Assembly (NCBI GenBank): GCA_964476185.1
Contig: CAYYZO010000036.1
Span: forward strand, 1 to 37,095
Direction of reading: 5' to 3'
DNA length: 37,095 nt
Source of the DNA: DATNBU01 sp964476185
GTDB lineage: Bacteria; Desulfobacterota; Binatia; UBA1149; CAITLU01
In this document: positions 1 through 8,432 of the stretch, piece by piece
Layout: every line of letters starts with the position of its first letter
Position numbering within the stretch: the stretch's first letter is position 1
Notes under the pieces: generated by a model
Seen by the model: the letters and a program-made list of their open reading frames with translations, nothing else
What the model was told of the DNA's origin: nothing
Database searches by the model: none
Program-made: the position numbers and the translations under genes

Positions 1-1611
1 ACCCGCATCAACATCGTCGACACGCCGGGCCACGCCGACTTCGGCGGCGAGGTCGAGCGCACCCTGGCGATGGTCGACGGCGTGATGCTGCTCGTCGACG
101 CGTCCGAAGGCCCGCTGCCGCAGACCCGTTTCGTGCTGCAGAAGGCCCTTTCGCTCGGGCTCGAGCCGATCGTCTGCATCAACAAGATCGACCGTGCGGA
201 CGCGCGCATACAGGAAGTGCTGAACGAGGTCTACGACCTCTTCATCGACCTCGACGCCGACGAGGGCCAGCTCGAGTTCCCGGTGATCTACACGAACGGG
301 CGCGCGGGGACCGCGACGAGGGACCTGGCGCAGCCTGCCGACAACCTGCAGGTCCTGTTCGACACGATCATCGAGACGATCCCGGGTCCGGAGTGCGACC
401 CCGAGGCGACCGTCCAGTTCCAGTGCAACAACCTCGACTACAACGAGTACGTCGGTCGCCTCGCGATCGGCCGCCTCAAGAACGGGCGGCTCGCCAAGGG
501 GCAGACCTACTCGCTGTGTCGCGACGGCCAGCCGACGAGGCCGGTCAAGGTCACGCAGCTCTACTCGTGGAAGGGCTTCCAGCGCAGCGAGAGCGACGAA
601 GTCGTGGCCGGGGACATCGTCGCGGTGGCCGGGATCGAGGACATCCTCATCGGCGACACGATCGGGGACCGGGAGAACCCCGTCGCGCTACCGCCGATCC
701 GCGTGGACGAGCCGACGATCTCGATGATCTTCAGCACGAACACCTCGCCGTGGTGCGGGCGCGAGGGCGAGCACGTCACCTCTCGCAAGCTGCGCGACCG
801 CCTGTATCAGGAGCAGCGCCGCAACGTCAGCATGCGCATCGAGGACACCGAGTCGCCGGACTCGATCAAGGTCACCGGCCGCGGCGAGCTCCAGCTCGGC
901 ATCCTGATCGAGACGATGCGGCGCGAGGGCTACGAGATGCAGGTCTCGCGGCCCACCGTGGTCACGCGCGACATCGACGGCGAGAAGCACGAGCCGGTCG
1001 AGCTGCTGGTCGTGGACGTGGCCGAGGAGTACGTCGGCGTGGTCTCCCAGCTGCTGGCGCTGCGCAAGGGCAAGATGACGAAGATGATGCCTGCCGGCAC
1101 CGGCCGCATGCGCATCGAGTTCAAGGTGCCGTCGCGCGGCCTGATCGGCCTGCGCTCCCGCTTCATGACCGAGACGCGCGGCACCGGGATCATGAACGCG
1201 CTGTTCGACGGCTGGACGCCGTGGTCGGGCCCGATCGAGGCGCGCACGAACGGCGCGCTCGTCGCGGACCGGGAAGGAGTGGCGACCCCGTACGCCGTCT
1301 TCCACATGCAGGAGCGCGGCGTGATGTTCATCGCGCCCGGCACGCGCGTCTACGAAGGCATGGTCATCGGCGAGTACTCGCGCGACAACGACCTCAACAT
1401 CAACATCGTGCGCGAGAAGAAGCTGACGAACATGCGGGCGTCCGGCCACGACGAGGCCGTCATCATCACCCCGCACCGGCAGATGAGCCTCGAGACGGCC
1501 GTCGAGTGGATCGCCGACGACGAGCTCGTCGAGGTGACCCCGAAGTCGATCCGCATTCGCAAGCGTCTGTTGAAGCAGGGCGACCGGCCCCGCTCGAAGA
1601 AGGAAGACTGA
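1..1611 (+). CDS. typA: Translational GTPase TypA/BipA, 5'-truncated by window edge
   Basis: This is a ribosome-associated GTPase of the EF-G-like superfamily, involved in ribosome assembly and stress or cold adaptation. The reading frame is open from base 1, so the start codon and roughly the first 65-70 residues (P-loop and switch I) lie outside the window; 536 residues are visible. The G3 motif DTPGHADFGGEVER is at bases 19-60 and the G4 motif NKID at 181-192. Domain II follows, then the BipA-type stretch TGRGELQLGILIETMRREGY and the C-terminal signature KKLTNMRASGHDEAV, which separates BipA from EF-G and LepA. The tail DELVEVTPKSIRIRKR matches the E. coli protein closely. The internal ATG at base 70 is not the start, because the conserved G3 motif lies upstream of it. 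rmuC follows 56 bp downstream on the same strand. Confidence 0.97.
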   Translation, partial: TRINIVDTPGHADFGGEVERTLAMVDGVMLLVDASEGPLPQTRFVLQKALSLGLEPIVCINKIDRADARIQEVLNEVYDLFIDLDADEGQLEFPVIYTNGRAGTATRDLAQPADNLQVLFDTIIETIPGPECDPEATVQFQCNNLDYNEYVGRLAIGRLKNGRLAKGQTYSLCRDGQPTRPVKVTQLYSWKGFQRSESDEVVAGDIVAVAGIEDILIGDTIGDRENPVALPPIRVDEPTISMIFSTNTSPWCGREGEHVTSRKLRDRLYQEQRRNVSMRIEDTESPDSIKVTGRGELQLGILIETMRREGYEMQVSRPTVVTRDIDGEKHEPVELLVVDVAEEYVGVVSQLLALRKGKMTKMMPAGTGRMRIEFKVPSRGLIGLRSRFMTETRGTGIMNALFDGWTPWSGPIEARTNGALVADREGVATPYAVFHMQERGVMFIAPGTRVYEGMVIGEYSRDNDLNINIVREKKLTNMRASGHDEAVIITPHRQMSLETAVEWIADDELVEVTPKSIRIRKRLLKQGDRPRSKKED

Positions 1612-1667
1612 GGCCCGCGTCACGCACCGGGCTTGAATGACCGCGGGCCGGCGCCGATAACGGTTCC

Positions 1668-2879
1668 ATGATCGAGACGCTCCTGGTCGCGGCGTTGGCC
1701 GCGTCGCTGCTGGCGGCCGCGCTCACGGGTATCCTGCTGGCGCGCGCCGGGCGCCTCGACCCGGCGGCGCTCGAGCGCGCGCTGCGCGAGGAGCTGCGGA
1801 TCGGCCGCGAGGAAGCCGCGCGCGCCGCGCGCGAGCTGCGCGACGAGACCCGTCAGTCGGCGGCCGCGTCGCGGGAGGAAGCGACCCGCGCGATCGCCGG
1901 GGTCAGGGAAGGCATCGAGCAGCGCCTGCGCGACCTGCAGGCCAGCAACGAGGCCAAGCTCGAGCAGATGCGGCGCACCGTGGACGAGAAGCTCCACGAC
2001 ACGCTCGAGAAGCGCCTCGGCGAGTCGTTCCGGACGGTGAGCCAGCAACTGGAGGCCGTGCACAAGGGGCTCGGCGAGATGCAGTCGCTCGCTTCCGGCG
2101 TCGGCGACCTCAAGCGCGTGCTGACGAACGTCAAGGTGCGCGGCACCTGGGGCGAGGTGCAGCTCGGCGCGATCCTCGAGCAGGTGCTGACCCCCGAGCA
2201 GTACGACCGCAACGTCGCGACGAAGAAGGGCTCGCGCGAGGTCGTCGAGTTCGCGGTGAGGCTGCCGGGCGGCGGCGACGGCGACATCGTTCACCTGCCG
2301 ATCGACTCCAAGTTCCCGCACGAGGATTACGCGCGCCTCGTCGAGGCCTCCGAGGCCGGCGACCACGAGGCCGTGCAGAAGGCGTCGGCGGAGCTCGCAC
2401 GCGCTGTCAAGAAGTGCGCGCAGGACATCCGCGACAAGTACCTCGACCCGCCGCACACCACCGACTTCGCGCTGATGTTCCTGCCGACCGAGGGGCTGTA
2501 CGCGGAGATCGTGCGCCAGGGCGGGCTCTGCGAGGAATTGCAGCAGACGTTTCGCGTCGTGGTGGCCGGGCCGACCACGCTGTCGGCGCTGCTGTCGAGC
2601 CTGCGCATGGGGTTTCGCACGCTCGCGATCGAGAAGAGCGCGAGCGAGGTCTGGCGCGTGCTCTCCGCCGTCAAGACGGAGTTCGGCAAGTTCGGCGGCT
2701 TCCTCGACAAGGTCCGCTCGCAGCTGGCGACCGCGAGCCGGACGCTCGAGGACGCCGGCACGCGCACGAAGCAGATGGAGCGGCGGCTGAAGCAGGTCGA
2801 GGGCCTCGGCGACGCCGAGGCGAGGAGCGTGCTCGGGATCGAGCTCGACGTCGACGACGACGAGTCGCGCGAGGCCTGA
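1668..2879 (+). CDS. rmuC: DNA recombination protein RmuC
   Basis: A 403-residue RmuC-family protein. The family is a putative nuclease that limits recombination at inverted repeats; its biochemistry is poorly defined. An N-terminal hydrophobic segment (residues about 3-25) anchors it. A long Glu/Arg-rich coiled coil follows to about residue 140, then the conserved nuclease-like core with the motifs NVKVRGTWGEVQLGAILEQ, LPIDSKFPHEDY and DFALMFLPTEGLYAE. This is the usual order, although the protein is a little shorter than E. coli RmuC. No clear Shine-Dalgarno precedes the ATG, but the membrane anchor begins right after it. It lies 56 bp after typA and ends 18 bp before the convergent photolyase gene. 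Confidence 0.93.
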   Translation: MIETLLVAALAASLLAAALTGILLARAGRLDPAALERALREELRIGREEAARAARELRDETRQSAAASREEATRAIAGVREGIEQRLRDLQASNEAKLEQMRRTVDEKLHDTLEKRLGESFRTVSQQLEAVHKGLGEMQSLASGVGDLKRVLTNVKVRGTWGEVQLGAILEQVLTPEQYDRNVATKKGSREVVEFAVRLPGGGDGDIVHLPIDSKFPHEDYARLVEASEAGDHEAVQKASAELARAVKKCAQDIRDKYLDPPHTTDFALMFLPTEGLYAEIVRQGGLCEELQQTFRVVVAGPTTLSALLSSLRMGFRTLAIEKSASEVWRVLSAVKTEFGKFGGFLDKVRSQLATASRTLEDAGTRTKQMERRLKQVEGLGDAEARSVLGIELDVDDDESREA

Positions 2880-2897
2880 GCGCCGCGATCCCGGCCG

Positions 2898-4343
2898 TCA
2901 GCGATCGGCCATCATCGCCTGGTAGGCGTCGAGCGCGAGGCGCTTGGCCTGGTCGTGCGCGACGATCGGGGCCGGGTACGTCTCGCCGATCCGCACGCCG
3001 GCGGCGCCGAGCACGCCGGGCGGCGCGGCGTGCGGTTCGTGGATCCACTTCGAGTCGAGTCGCGCGAGTTCCGGCAGCCAGCGGCGCAGGTACGCGCCGT
3101 CGGGATCGTACCGGCGGCTCTGCAGCACGGGGTTGAACACGCGGAAGTACGGCGCGGCGTCCGCTCCGCAGCCGGCGGTCCACTGCCAGCCGAGCGTGTT
3201 GTTCGCGAGGTCGGCGTCCACCAGCGTGTCCCAGAACCAGCGCGCGCCGGCTTGCCACGGCAGCCGCAGGTCCTTGACGAGGAACGACGCGACCACCATG
3301 CGCACGCGGTTGTGCATCCATCCCGTCGTCCACAGTTCCCGCATGCCCGCGTCGACGATCGGGTAGCCGGTGCGCCCGTGCCGCCACTCCTCCAGCAGCG
3401 TGTCGTCGTCGGCCCATTCGAAGCGGCCGAACTCCGGACGAAGGGGCTCGGTCGGCGTCTTCGGGAAGTGGAACAGCAGGTGGTGTCCGAACTCGCGCCA
3501 CGCGAGCTGCCGCAGCCAGGATTCCGCTGCCGCGTCGAAGCTCGCCTCGGCCCGTTCCTCGGCGAGTCCGCGCACCGAGTGCCAGGCCTCGCGTGGGCCG
3601 ATCTCGCCGAAGTGGAGGTGGGGCGAAAGACGCGACGTGCCCGCGTCCGACGGAACGTCGCGTCTCGACGGATAGCCGGCGATGCCGCGGCGCAGGAACC
3701 GCTCGATCGCGGCGTGCGCGCCGGCTTCCCCCGGAGTCCAGGCCTCGCGCATTCCCGCGGCCCAGTCGATGCGCGGAAGGAGCGCGAGGTCGTCCACCGA
3801 ATCGCTGCGCGGCCACGGGGCCGGGGCGGCCAGGCCCGCCGGCGCCGGCAGCGGCGGCGGCACGTTCCCGCGTCGCAGCATCGCCTTCCAGAACGGGGTG
3901 AACACACGGTACGGCGTGCCGTCGTCCTTGCCGTTCTCCCACGGTTCCAGCAGCAGCGAAGAATTGTGGCTCGTCGCCGTGAGCCCGTCCGCGCGCAGCG
4001 ACTGCTTGACGCGGCGGTCGCGCTCCACGGCCGCCGGTTCGTAGCGACGGTTCCACGTCACCGCCGTCGCGCCGCACTCGCGCGCGACCGAGCGGAGCAC
4101 GTCGAGCGAGGCGCCGCGACGCACGACGAGACGGGAGCCGAGCCCCCGGAGCGACGCGTCGAGCGTGCGCAGGGAGCCGTCGAGCCACCAGCGCGACGCG
4201 GCCCCGGGCGGCCAGTCGCCCTCCTCGTCCGGCGCCCAGACGTAAAGCGGGACCACGGCGCCGCTCGCGGCCGCCGAGGAAAGGGCGGGGTTGTCGGCGA
4301 CGCGCAGGTCCTGCCGGAACCAGACGATGGTCGTTGGCGCCAC
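2898..4343 (-). CDS. phr: Deoxyribodipyrimidine photolyase (class I CPD photolyase)
   Basis: A flavoprotein that repairs cyclobutane pyrimidine dimers using blue light, 481 residues, close to the usual 470-480. The N-terminal antenna domain starts with TTIVWFRQDLRVADNPAL. The FAD-binding domain carries WREFGHHLLFHFPKTP, RMVVASFLVKDLRLPWQ and the signature NNTLGWQWTAGCGADAAPYF. That signature holds the FAD-contacting Asn and a tryptophan of the electron-transfer chain. The start chosen is GTG at 4343-4341, just before the conserved beta-strand; the frame stays open far upstream but that extension is low-complexity and unlike the family. The gene is divergent from the acyl-CoA dehydrogenase at 4540 across a 196-bp spacer. 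A cryptochrome function cannot be excluded, but the E. coli-like sequence favours repair. Confidence 0.95.
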   Translation of the reverse strand: MAPTTIVWFRQDLRVADNPALSSAAASGAVVPLYVWAPDEEGDWPPGAASRWWLDGSLRTLDASLRGLGSRLVVRRGASLDVLRSVARECGATAVTWNRRYEPAAVERDRRVKQSLRADGLTATSHNSSLLLEPWENGKDDGTPYRVFTPFWKAMLRRGNVPPPLPAPAGLAAPAPWPRSDSVDDLALLPRIDWAAGMREAWTPGEAGAHAAIERFLRRGIAGYPSRRDVPSDAGTSRLSPHLHFGEIGPREAWHSVRGLAEERAEASFDAAAESWLRQLAWREFGHHLLFHFPKTPTEPLRPEFGRFEWADDDTLLEEWRHGRTGYPIVDAGMRELWTTGWMHNRVRMVVASFLVKDLRLPWQAGARWFWDTLVDADLANNTLGWQWTAGCGADAAPYFRVFNPVLQSRRYDPDGAYLRRWLPELARLDSKWIHEPHAAPPGVLGAAGVRIGETYPAPIVAHDQAKRLALDAYQAMMADR

Positions 4344-4539
4344 GGCCCGGACGCTATGGGCGCGAACGCGAACGGGCAACCCGTGGCCGCTTCGTTGTCG
4401 TGGAGGGGCAGCGGGACCCCCCTCGTTTTCGCGATGCTGCACGCCCGTGCACAGCGGGCACGCGGCAGCGGACGGCCCGGACGCTTGCACGCGGCCCGTC
4501 CGCCGGTAGCCTCCGCGCGCGCCCGAGGTCGCCGCACGC

Positions 4540-5694
4540 ATGAACGATGCCCCGCACGTCTCCGAACTGCGCCGCCAGCTGCGACGTTTCGTCGCCGAGC
4601 ACGTCCCGCGCGACAAGCGCCGCGAATGGGACCGTGCGCACACCTGGCCGCGCGAGGCCTTCCGCGCGCTGGCCGACATGGGGCTGTGCGGGCTGACCGT
4701 TCCCGAAGAGTACGGCGGGCAAGGGCAGGACATCCTGGCGGCCGTCGCCGTCATCGAGGAACTCGCGCGCGTCGGCCCGTTCCTCGCGGGCCCGTTCATC
4801 CACTGTGCGTTCTACGGCGGCATGAACATCTCGGAGAACGGCAGCGCCGCGCAGAAAGCGGAACTCCTTCCGCGGCTCGCACGCGGCGAACTGCTGTTCG
4901 CCTACGGGCTGTCGGAGCCGGACGTCGGCGGCGACCTCGCGAGCGTGAAGACGCGGGCCCGGATCGAAGGCGACACCGTCGTGGTCAGCGGCACGAAGCG
5001 CTGGTGCACGGGCGCGGACTGGGCCGACTACATCTATTGCCTCGTGAATTCCGACCCCGACGCCCCGAAGCGCTCGGCGCTCAGCTTCCTGCTGATCCCC
5101 GCCCGCGCTCCGGGCATCACGGTCGCGCCGATCGAGCACGTCAACCTTCGCTACACGGCCTCCTGCGACGTGCACTTCGACGAGGTCCGCCTGCCGCTCG
5201 ACGCGATCGTCGGCGGCCCCGACCGATGGTGCCGGGGGTGGGGCATGCTCGCGGGCCGTGCCCTCGACGTGGAGAAGCTCGAGGTCGCGGCCTGCACGTT
5301 CGGCGTCGCGCGGGCCGCGGTCGACGAGGCGTGGGAATACGCGCAGCAGCGCGTGCAGTTCGGCAAGCCGATCTGCGCGCACCAGGCGATCCGGCACAAG
5401 CTCGTCACGGCGCGCACGCGGCTCGAGGCCTGCCGGCTGATGCTTTACCACGCGGCCGCGCTCGCGCACGAGGGGCGGCCGTGCGCCGTCGAGACGTCGA
5501 TGGCGAAGCTCTTCGTCGCCGACACCGGCGTGGAGATCGCGCTCGCGTGCCAGCAGGTGATGGGCGCGTACGCGCTTTCGGACGAGTACGACATGGATCG
5601 CAACGTGCGCGACCTGCTCGGCATGCCGATCGTCGGCGGATCGTCCGACATGCAGAAGAACAACCTGGCCGCGCTCTGGAAGCTGCCGGGCTGA
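4540..5694 (+). CDS. Acyl-CoA dehydrogenase family protein
   Basis: A 384-residue FAD-dependent acyl-CoA dehydrogenase, expected to oxidise an acyl-CoA to the 2-enoyl-CoA in the cytoplasm. The N-terminal helical domain includes GLCGLTVPEEYGGQGQD. The middle beta domain carries the FAD/substrate signature LSEPDVGGDLASVKTRA and GTKRWCTGADWADY. The C-terminal helical domain includes QQRVQFGKPICAHQAIRHKL. The C-terminal loop that holds the catalytic Glu in medium-chain enzymes (YEGT) reads IVGGSSDMQKNN here, so the base must come from elsewhere or the substrate class differs; several CaiA- and FadE-like subfamilies show the same change. Substrate unknown. It is divergent from the photolyase and followed after 59 bp by a small membrane protein gene. 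Confidence 0.93.
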   Translation: MNDAPHVSELRRQLRRFVAEHVPRDKRREWDRAHTWPREAFRALADMGLCGLTVPEEYGGQGQDILAAVAVIEELARVGPFLAGPFIHCAFYGGMNISENGSAAQKAELLPRLARGELLFAYGLSEPDVGGDLASVKTRARIEGDTVVVSGTKRWCTGADWADYIYCLVNSDPDAPKRSALSFLLIPARAPGITVAPIEHVNLRYTASCDVHFDEVRLPLDAIVGGPDRWCRGWGMLAGRALDVEKLEVAACTFGVARAAVDEAWEYAQQRVQFGKPICAHQAIRHKLVTARTRLEACRLMLYHAAALAHEGRPCAVETSMAKLFVADTGVEIALACQQVMGAYALSDEYDMDRNVRDLLGMPIVGGSSDMQKNNLAALWKLPG

Positions 5695-5753
5695 CCGTGT
5701 GCGCCGCCGTCGCCGCGGCACGGCGGACACGGAGCGCGGCGCAAGGGGACCCC

Positions 5754-6026
5754 ATGGATCTCAAGCTCTTCGTCACGGTGTTCTCGACGGTGTTCCTCGC
5801 CGAACTCGGCGACAAGACCCAGCTGGCGACCCTGCTGTACGCGGCGAAGAGCCCCCACGCGAAGTGGGTCGTCTTCGCTGGTGCGGCGGCCGCCCTCGTG
5901 CTGACGTCCGCGCTCGGCGTGCTTGCCGGCGACCTCGTCTCGCGGACGGTGGATCCGCGCACGTTGTCGCGCGTCGCGGGCGCGGGATTCGTCGCGATCG
6001 GGATCTGGACGCTCTCCAGCGCGTGA
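5754..6026 (+). CDS. TMEM165/GDT1 (UPF0016) family small membrane protein, single repeat
   Basis: A 90-residue integral membrane protein with about three hydrophobic helices. It carries one copy of the family motif E-x-G-D-K-[ST], seen as ELGDKTQ at residues 17-23 in the first helix. Full-length members (Gdt1, TMEM165, MneA, about 200 residues) have two such repeats and act as Mn2+/Ca2+:H+ exchangers. This protein has only one, so it would have to dimerise, as known half-size bacterial members are thought to. The ATG at 5754 follows an AAGGGGA Shine-Dalgarno; an open frame upstream overlaps the acyl-CoA dehydrogenase and is not coding. A cation (manganese) export role is inferred from the family alone. 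Confidence 0.85.
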   Translation: MDLKLFVTVFSTVFLAELGDKTQLATLLYAAKSPHAKWVVFAGAAAALVLTSALGVLAGDLVSRTVDPRTLSRVAGAGFVAIGIWTLSSA

Positions 6027-6113
6027 CGAGCCGCGCGCCGCGACGATCGAGGTCGCCGGGATTCGCGGCGGCAGATCGACGCCGCCGACCGATCGGCCCG
6101 ACCCGAACCCGCC

Positions 6114-6142
6114 TTGCCGGGCCTGCCGGCGCTCCATAAGAT
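6114..6142 (+). promoter_or_regulatory. Possible sigma70-type promoter for the alcohol dehydrogenase block
   Basis: TTGCCG at 6114-6119 and TAAGAT at 6137-6142 are separated by 17 bp, upstream of the start at 6196. Each box matches consensus at four of six positions. This is weak sequence evidence only. Confidence 0.3.
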
Positions 6143-6195
6143 CCGCCGATGCCCGCCGACGCCTCCGCGCGTCCGCAGCGTGCAGGAGGGGCCCG

Positions 6196-8385
6196 ATGGT
6201 TCGTTCCCGTTTCTCGCCGTTCGTCCTCGTCGGTTTCGTCGCGCTGGCAGCGGGCTCGACCGCGCGTGCACAGGCCATCCCGGGCGCGGTGGGACAGGCC
6301 GGCTCGCCGCCCGCCGCCGCCCAATCGACGACCGCGGCCCTGGCCGGCACGCCGGCTGCCACGGCCATCACCGCTTCGGGCGTGCCCGGGCCGGTCGAGA
6401 AGCCGTCGGCCGCGGCGCTCGGTGCGTTCGCGCAGACCGCGACGATCGGCGACGCCGCACTCGTCGCGGCCGGCGACGACCGCGCCAACTGGATCACGCA
6501 CGGCCGCACGTACTCCGAGCAGCGCTACAGCCCGCTCGACGAGATCAGCGACGCCAACGTCACGCAGCTGAAGCCCGTCTGGACGTTCTACACGGGGCTG
6601 ACCCGTGGCCACGAAGCGACGCCGATCGCGGTCGGCGGCGTGCTGTTCTTCACCGGCTCGTGGTCGGTCGTCTACGCCGTCGACGCGCGCAGCGGATCCT
6701 TGCTGTGGCGCTACGACCCCAAGGTCCCGGGCGAGACCGCGCCGAAGGCCTGTTGCGACGTCGTCAACCGCGGCGTCGCGGTCTACGAGGGCAAGGTCTT
6801 CGCGGGGTCGCTCGATGGCCGGCTGTTCGCGCTCGATGCGAAGACGGGGGCCCTGCTCTGGGAGAAGGTGACCGTCGATCCGTCGAAGCCCTACACGATC
6901 ACCGGCGCGCCGCGCGTCGTGAAAGGCAGGATCATCCTCGGCAACGGCGGCGCCGAGCTCGGCGTGCGCGGCTACGTGTCCGCGTACGACCCGAACAACG
7001 GCGAGATGCTCTGGCGCACGTACACCGTGCCCGGCAATCCGGCCGACGGCTTCGAGTCGAAGGCGCTCGAAGAGGCAGCCGCGACCTGGAAAGGCGGCAA
7101 CTGGTGGGAAATCGGGGGCGGCGGGACCGTCTGGGATTCGATGGCCTTCGACCCCGAACTCGACTTCCTCTACGTCGGCACGGGCAACGGCTCCCCGTGG
7201 GTTCGCCACATCCGCAGCCCCGGCGGCGGCGACAACCTGTACCTGTCGTCGATCCTCGCGCTCGATCCCGACACGGGCGAGATCCAGTGGCACTACCAGA
7301 CCACGCCCGGCGACACCTGGGACTTCACGGCCACGCAGCACATGATCCTGGCCGACCTGAAGATAGGCGGCGAGGTCCGCAAGGTGCTGATGCAGGCGCC
7401 GAAGAACGGCTTCTTCTACGTCGTCGACCGCACGAACGGGAAGCTCGTCTCGGCGGACAAGTACGTCGAGGTCACCTGGGCCGACAGGGTCGACCTCGCG
7501 ACCGGACGGCCGATCGAGAACAAGGGCCAGGATTTCAAGGACGGCCCGGCGTTCGTGAAGCCGACGCCGTTCGGCGGCCACAACTGGCAGCCGATGTCGT
7601 ACAGCCCGAAGACGGGGCTGGTCTACCTGCCGGCGCAGGAAGTGCTGGGCTTCTACCGCTGGAACAAGCAGTACGAGGTCCGGCCCGGCAACTGGAACAC
7701 CGGCACCGACTTCAATGCGTTCTCGCTGCTGACGCCGGAGCTGACGTCCGGCGCGCTCGTCGCGTGGGATCCGGTCCGCCGCAAGGAAGCGTGGCGCCAC
7801 CCGTACGCGATGGCATGGAACGGCGGCACGCTCGCGACCGGTGGGAACCTGGTGTTCCAGGGCTCGGCGGACGGGCGCTTCCTCGCGTTCGACGCGACCA
7901 GCGGCCGCGAGCTTTGGGAGTGGCGCATCGGCACCGGCATCGGGGCGGGGCCGATCACGTACCAGGTCGACGGCAAGCAGTACGTGACGGTCGTGGCGGG
8001 CTGGGGCGGCGCGTTCGCGCTCGGCGGCGGCGCGGCGGCGCGGCAGGGCAACAGTGATGCGCGCGGGCGCGTCGTCACGTTCACGATTCCGACCGATGCT
8101 CCGCCGACTCCGGAAGCGGTTCTCGCGATGCTGGACGAGGCGGGCGAGGTCAACGAAGGCGGGCGTCTCTACCACCACAACTGCGCCGAGTGCCACGGGG
8201 GCGGCGGCGTCTCCGGATCGAAGGCGATCCCGGACCTGCGCCACACGCCGCTCCCGTACGAAGCGTTCGACGCGGTGGTGCGCCAGGGGCTCAAGGTCGC
8301 GAACGGCATGCCGAACCTCGGCCGCTGGGTCACGGCCGAGGACACGAAGCTCATCAAGCTGTACCTGGAGTCGGTCCCGAAGTGA
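6196..8385 (+). CDS. PQQ-dependent quinohemoprotein alcohol dehydrogenase (type II)
   Basis: A 729-residue periplasmic enzyme that oxidises alcohols with pyrroloquinoline quinone and passes electrons through its own c-type heme. ATG 6196 has a clean AGGAGG at 6184-6189 and is followed by a signal peptide (VLVGFVALAAGSTARAQA). After a low-complexity linker to about residue 90 comes the eight-bladed propeller. Its vicinal-cysteine motif PKACCDVVNRG (Cys186-Cys187) forms the disulfide that sits over PQQ. The catalytic aspartate is probably D376 in TWDFTATQ. Two residues on there is Thr rather than the Asp of lanthanide enzymes (WDYD), so Ca2+ is the expected metal. The C-terminal cytochrome c domain has CAECH (Cys663, Cys666, His667) and a likely sixth ligand Met705 in ANGMPNLG. 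A TonB receptor gene follows after 47 bp. Confidence 0.95.
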   Translation: MVRSRFSPFVLVGFVALAAGSTARAQAIPGAVGQAGSPPAAAQSTTAALAGTPAATAITASGVPGPVEKPSAAALGAFAQTATIGDAALVAAGDDRANWITHGRTYSEQRYSPLDEISDANVTQLKPVWTFYTGLTRGHEATPIAVGGVLFFTGSWSVVYAVDARSGSLLWRYDPKVPGETAPKACCDVVNRGVAVYEGKVFAGSLDGRLFALDAKTGALLWEKVTVDPSKPYTITGAPRVVKGRIILGNGGAELGVRGYVSAYDPNNGEMLWRTYTVPGNPADGFESKALEEAAATWKGGNWWEIGGGGTVWDSMAFDPELDFLYVGTGNGSPWVRHIRSPGGGDNLYLSSILALDPDTGEIQWHYQTTPGDTWDFTATQHMILADLKIGGEVRKVLMQAPKNGFFYVVDRTNGKLVSADKYVEVTWADRVDLATGRPIENKGQDFKDGPAFVKPTPFGGHNWQPMSYSPKTGLVYLPAQEVLGFYRWNKQYEVRPGNWNTGTDFNAFSLLTPELTSGALVAWDPVRRKEAWRHPYAMAWNGGTLATGGNLVFQGSADGRFLAFDATSGRELWEWRIGTGIGAGPITYQVDGKQYVTVVAGWGGAFALGGGAAARQGNSDARGRVVTFTIPTDAPPTPEAVLAMLDEAGEVNEGGRLYHHNCAECHGGGGVSGSKAIPDLRHTPLPYEAFDAVVRQGLKVANGMPNLGRWVTAEDTKLIKLYLESVPK

Positions 8386-8432
8386 GCGTGGACCACGCCT
8401 TCGTGCGATGAACGCCGCGGGGTGAACGCCTG

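Noticed and set aside
6196..8385. Lanthanide-dependent (XoxF/PedH-type) alcohol dehydrogenase
   Set aside because: The residue two places after the catalytic Asp is Thr, not the extra Asp of lanthanide enzymes, and a heme domain is fused at the C-terminus.
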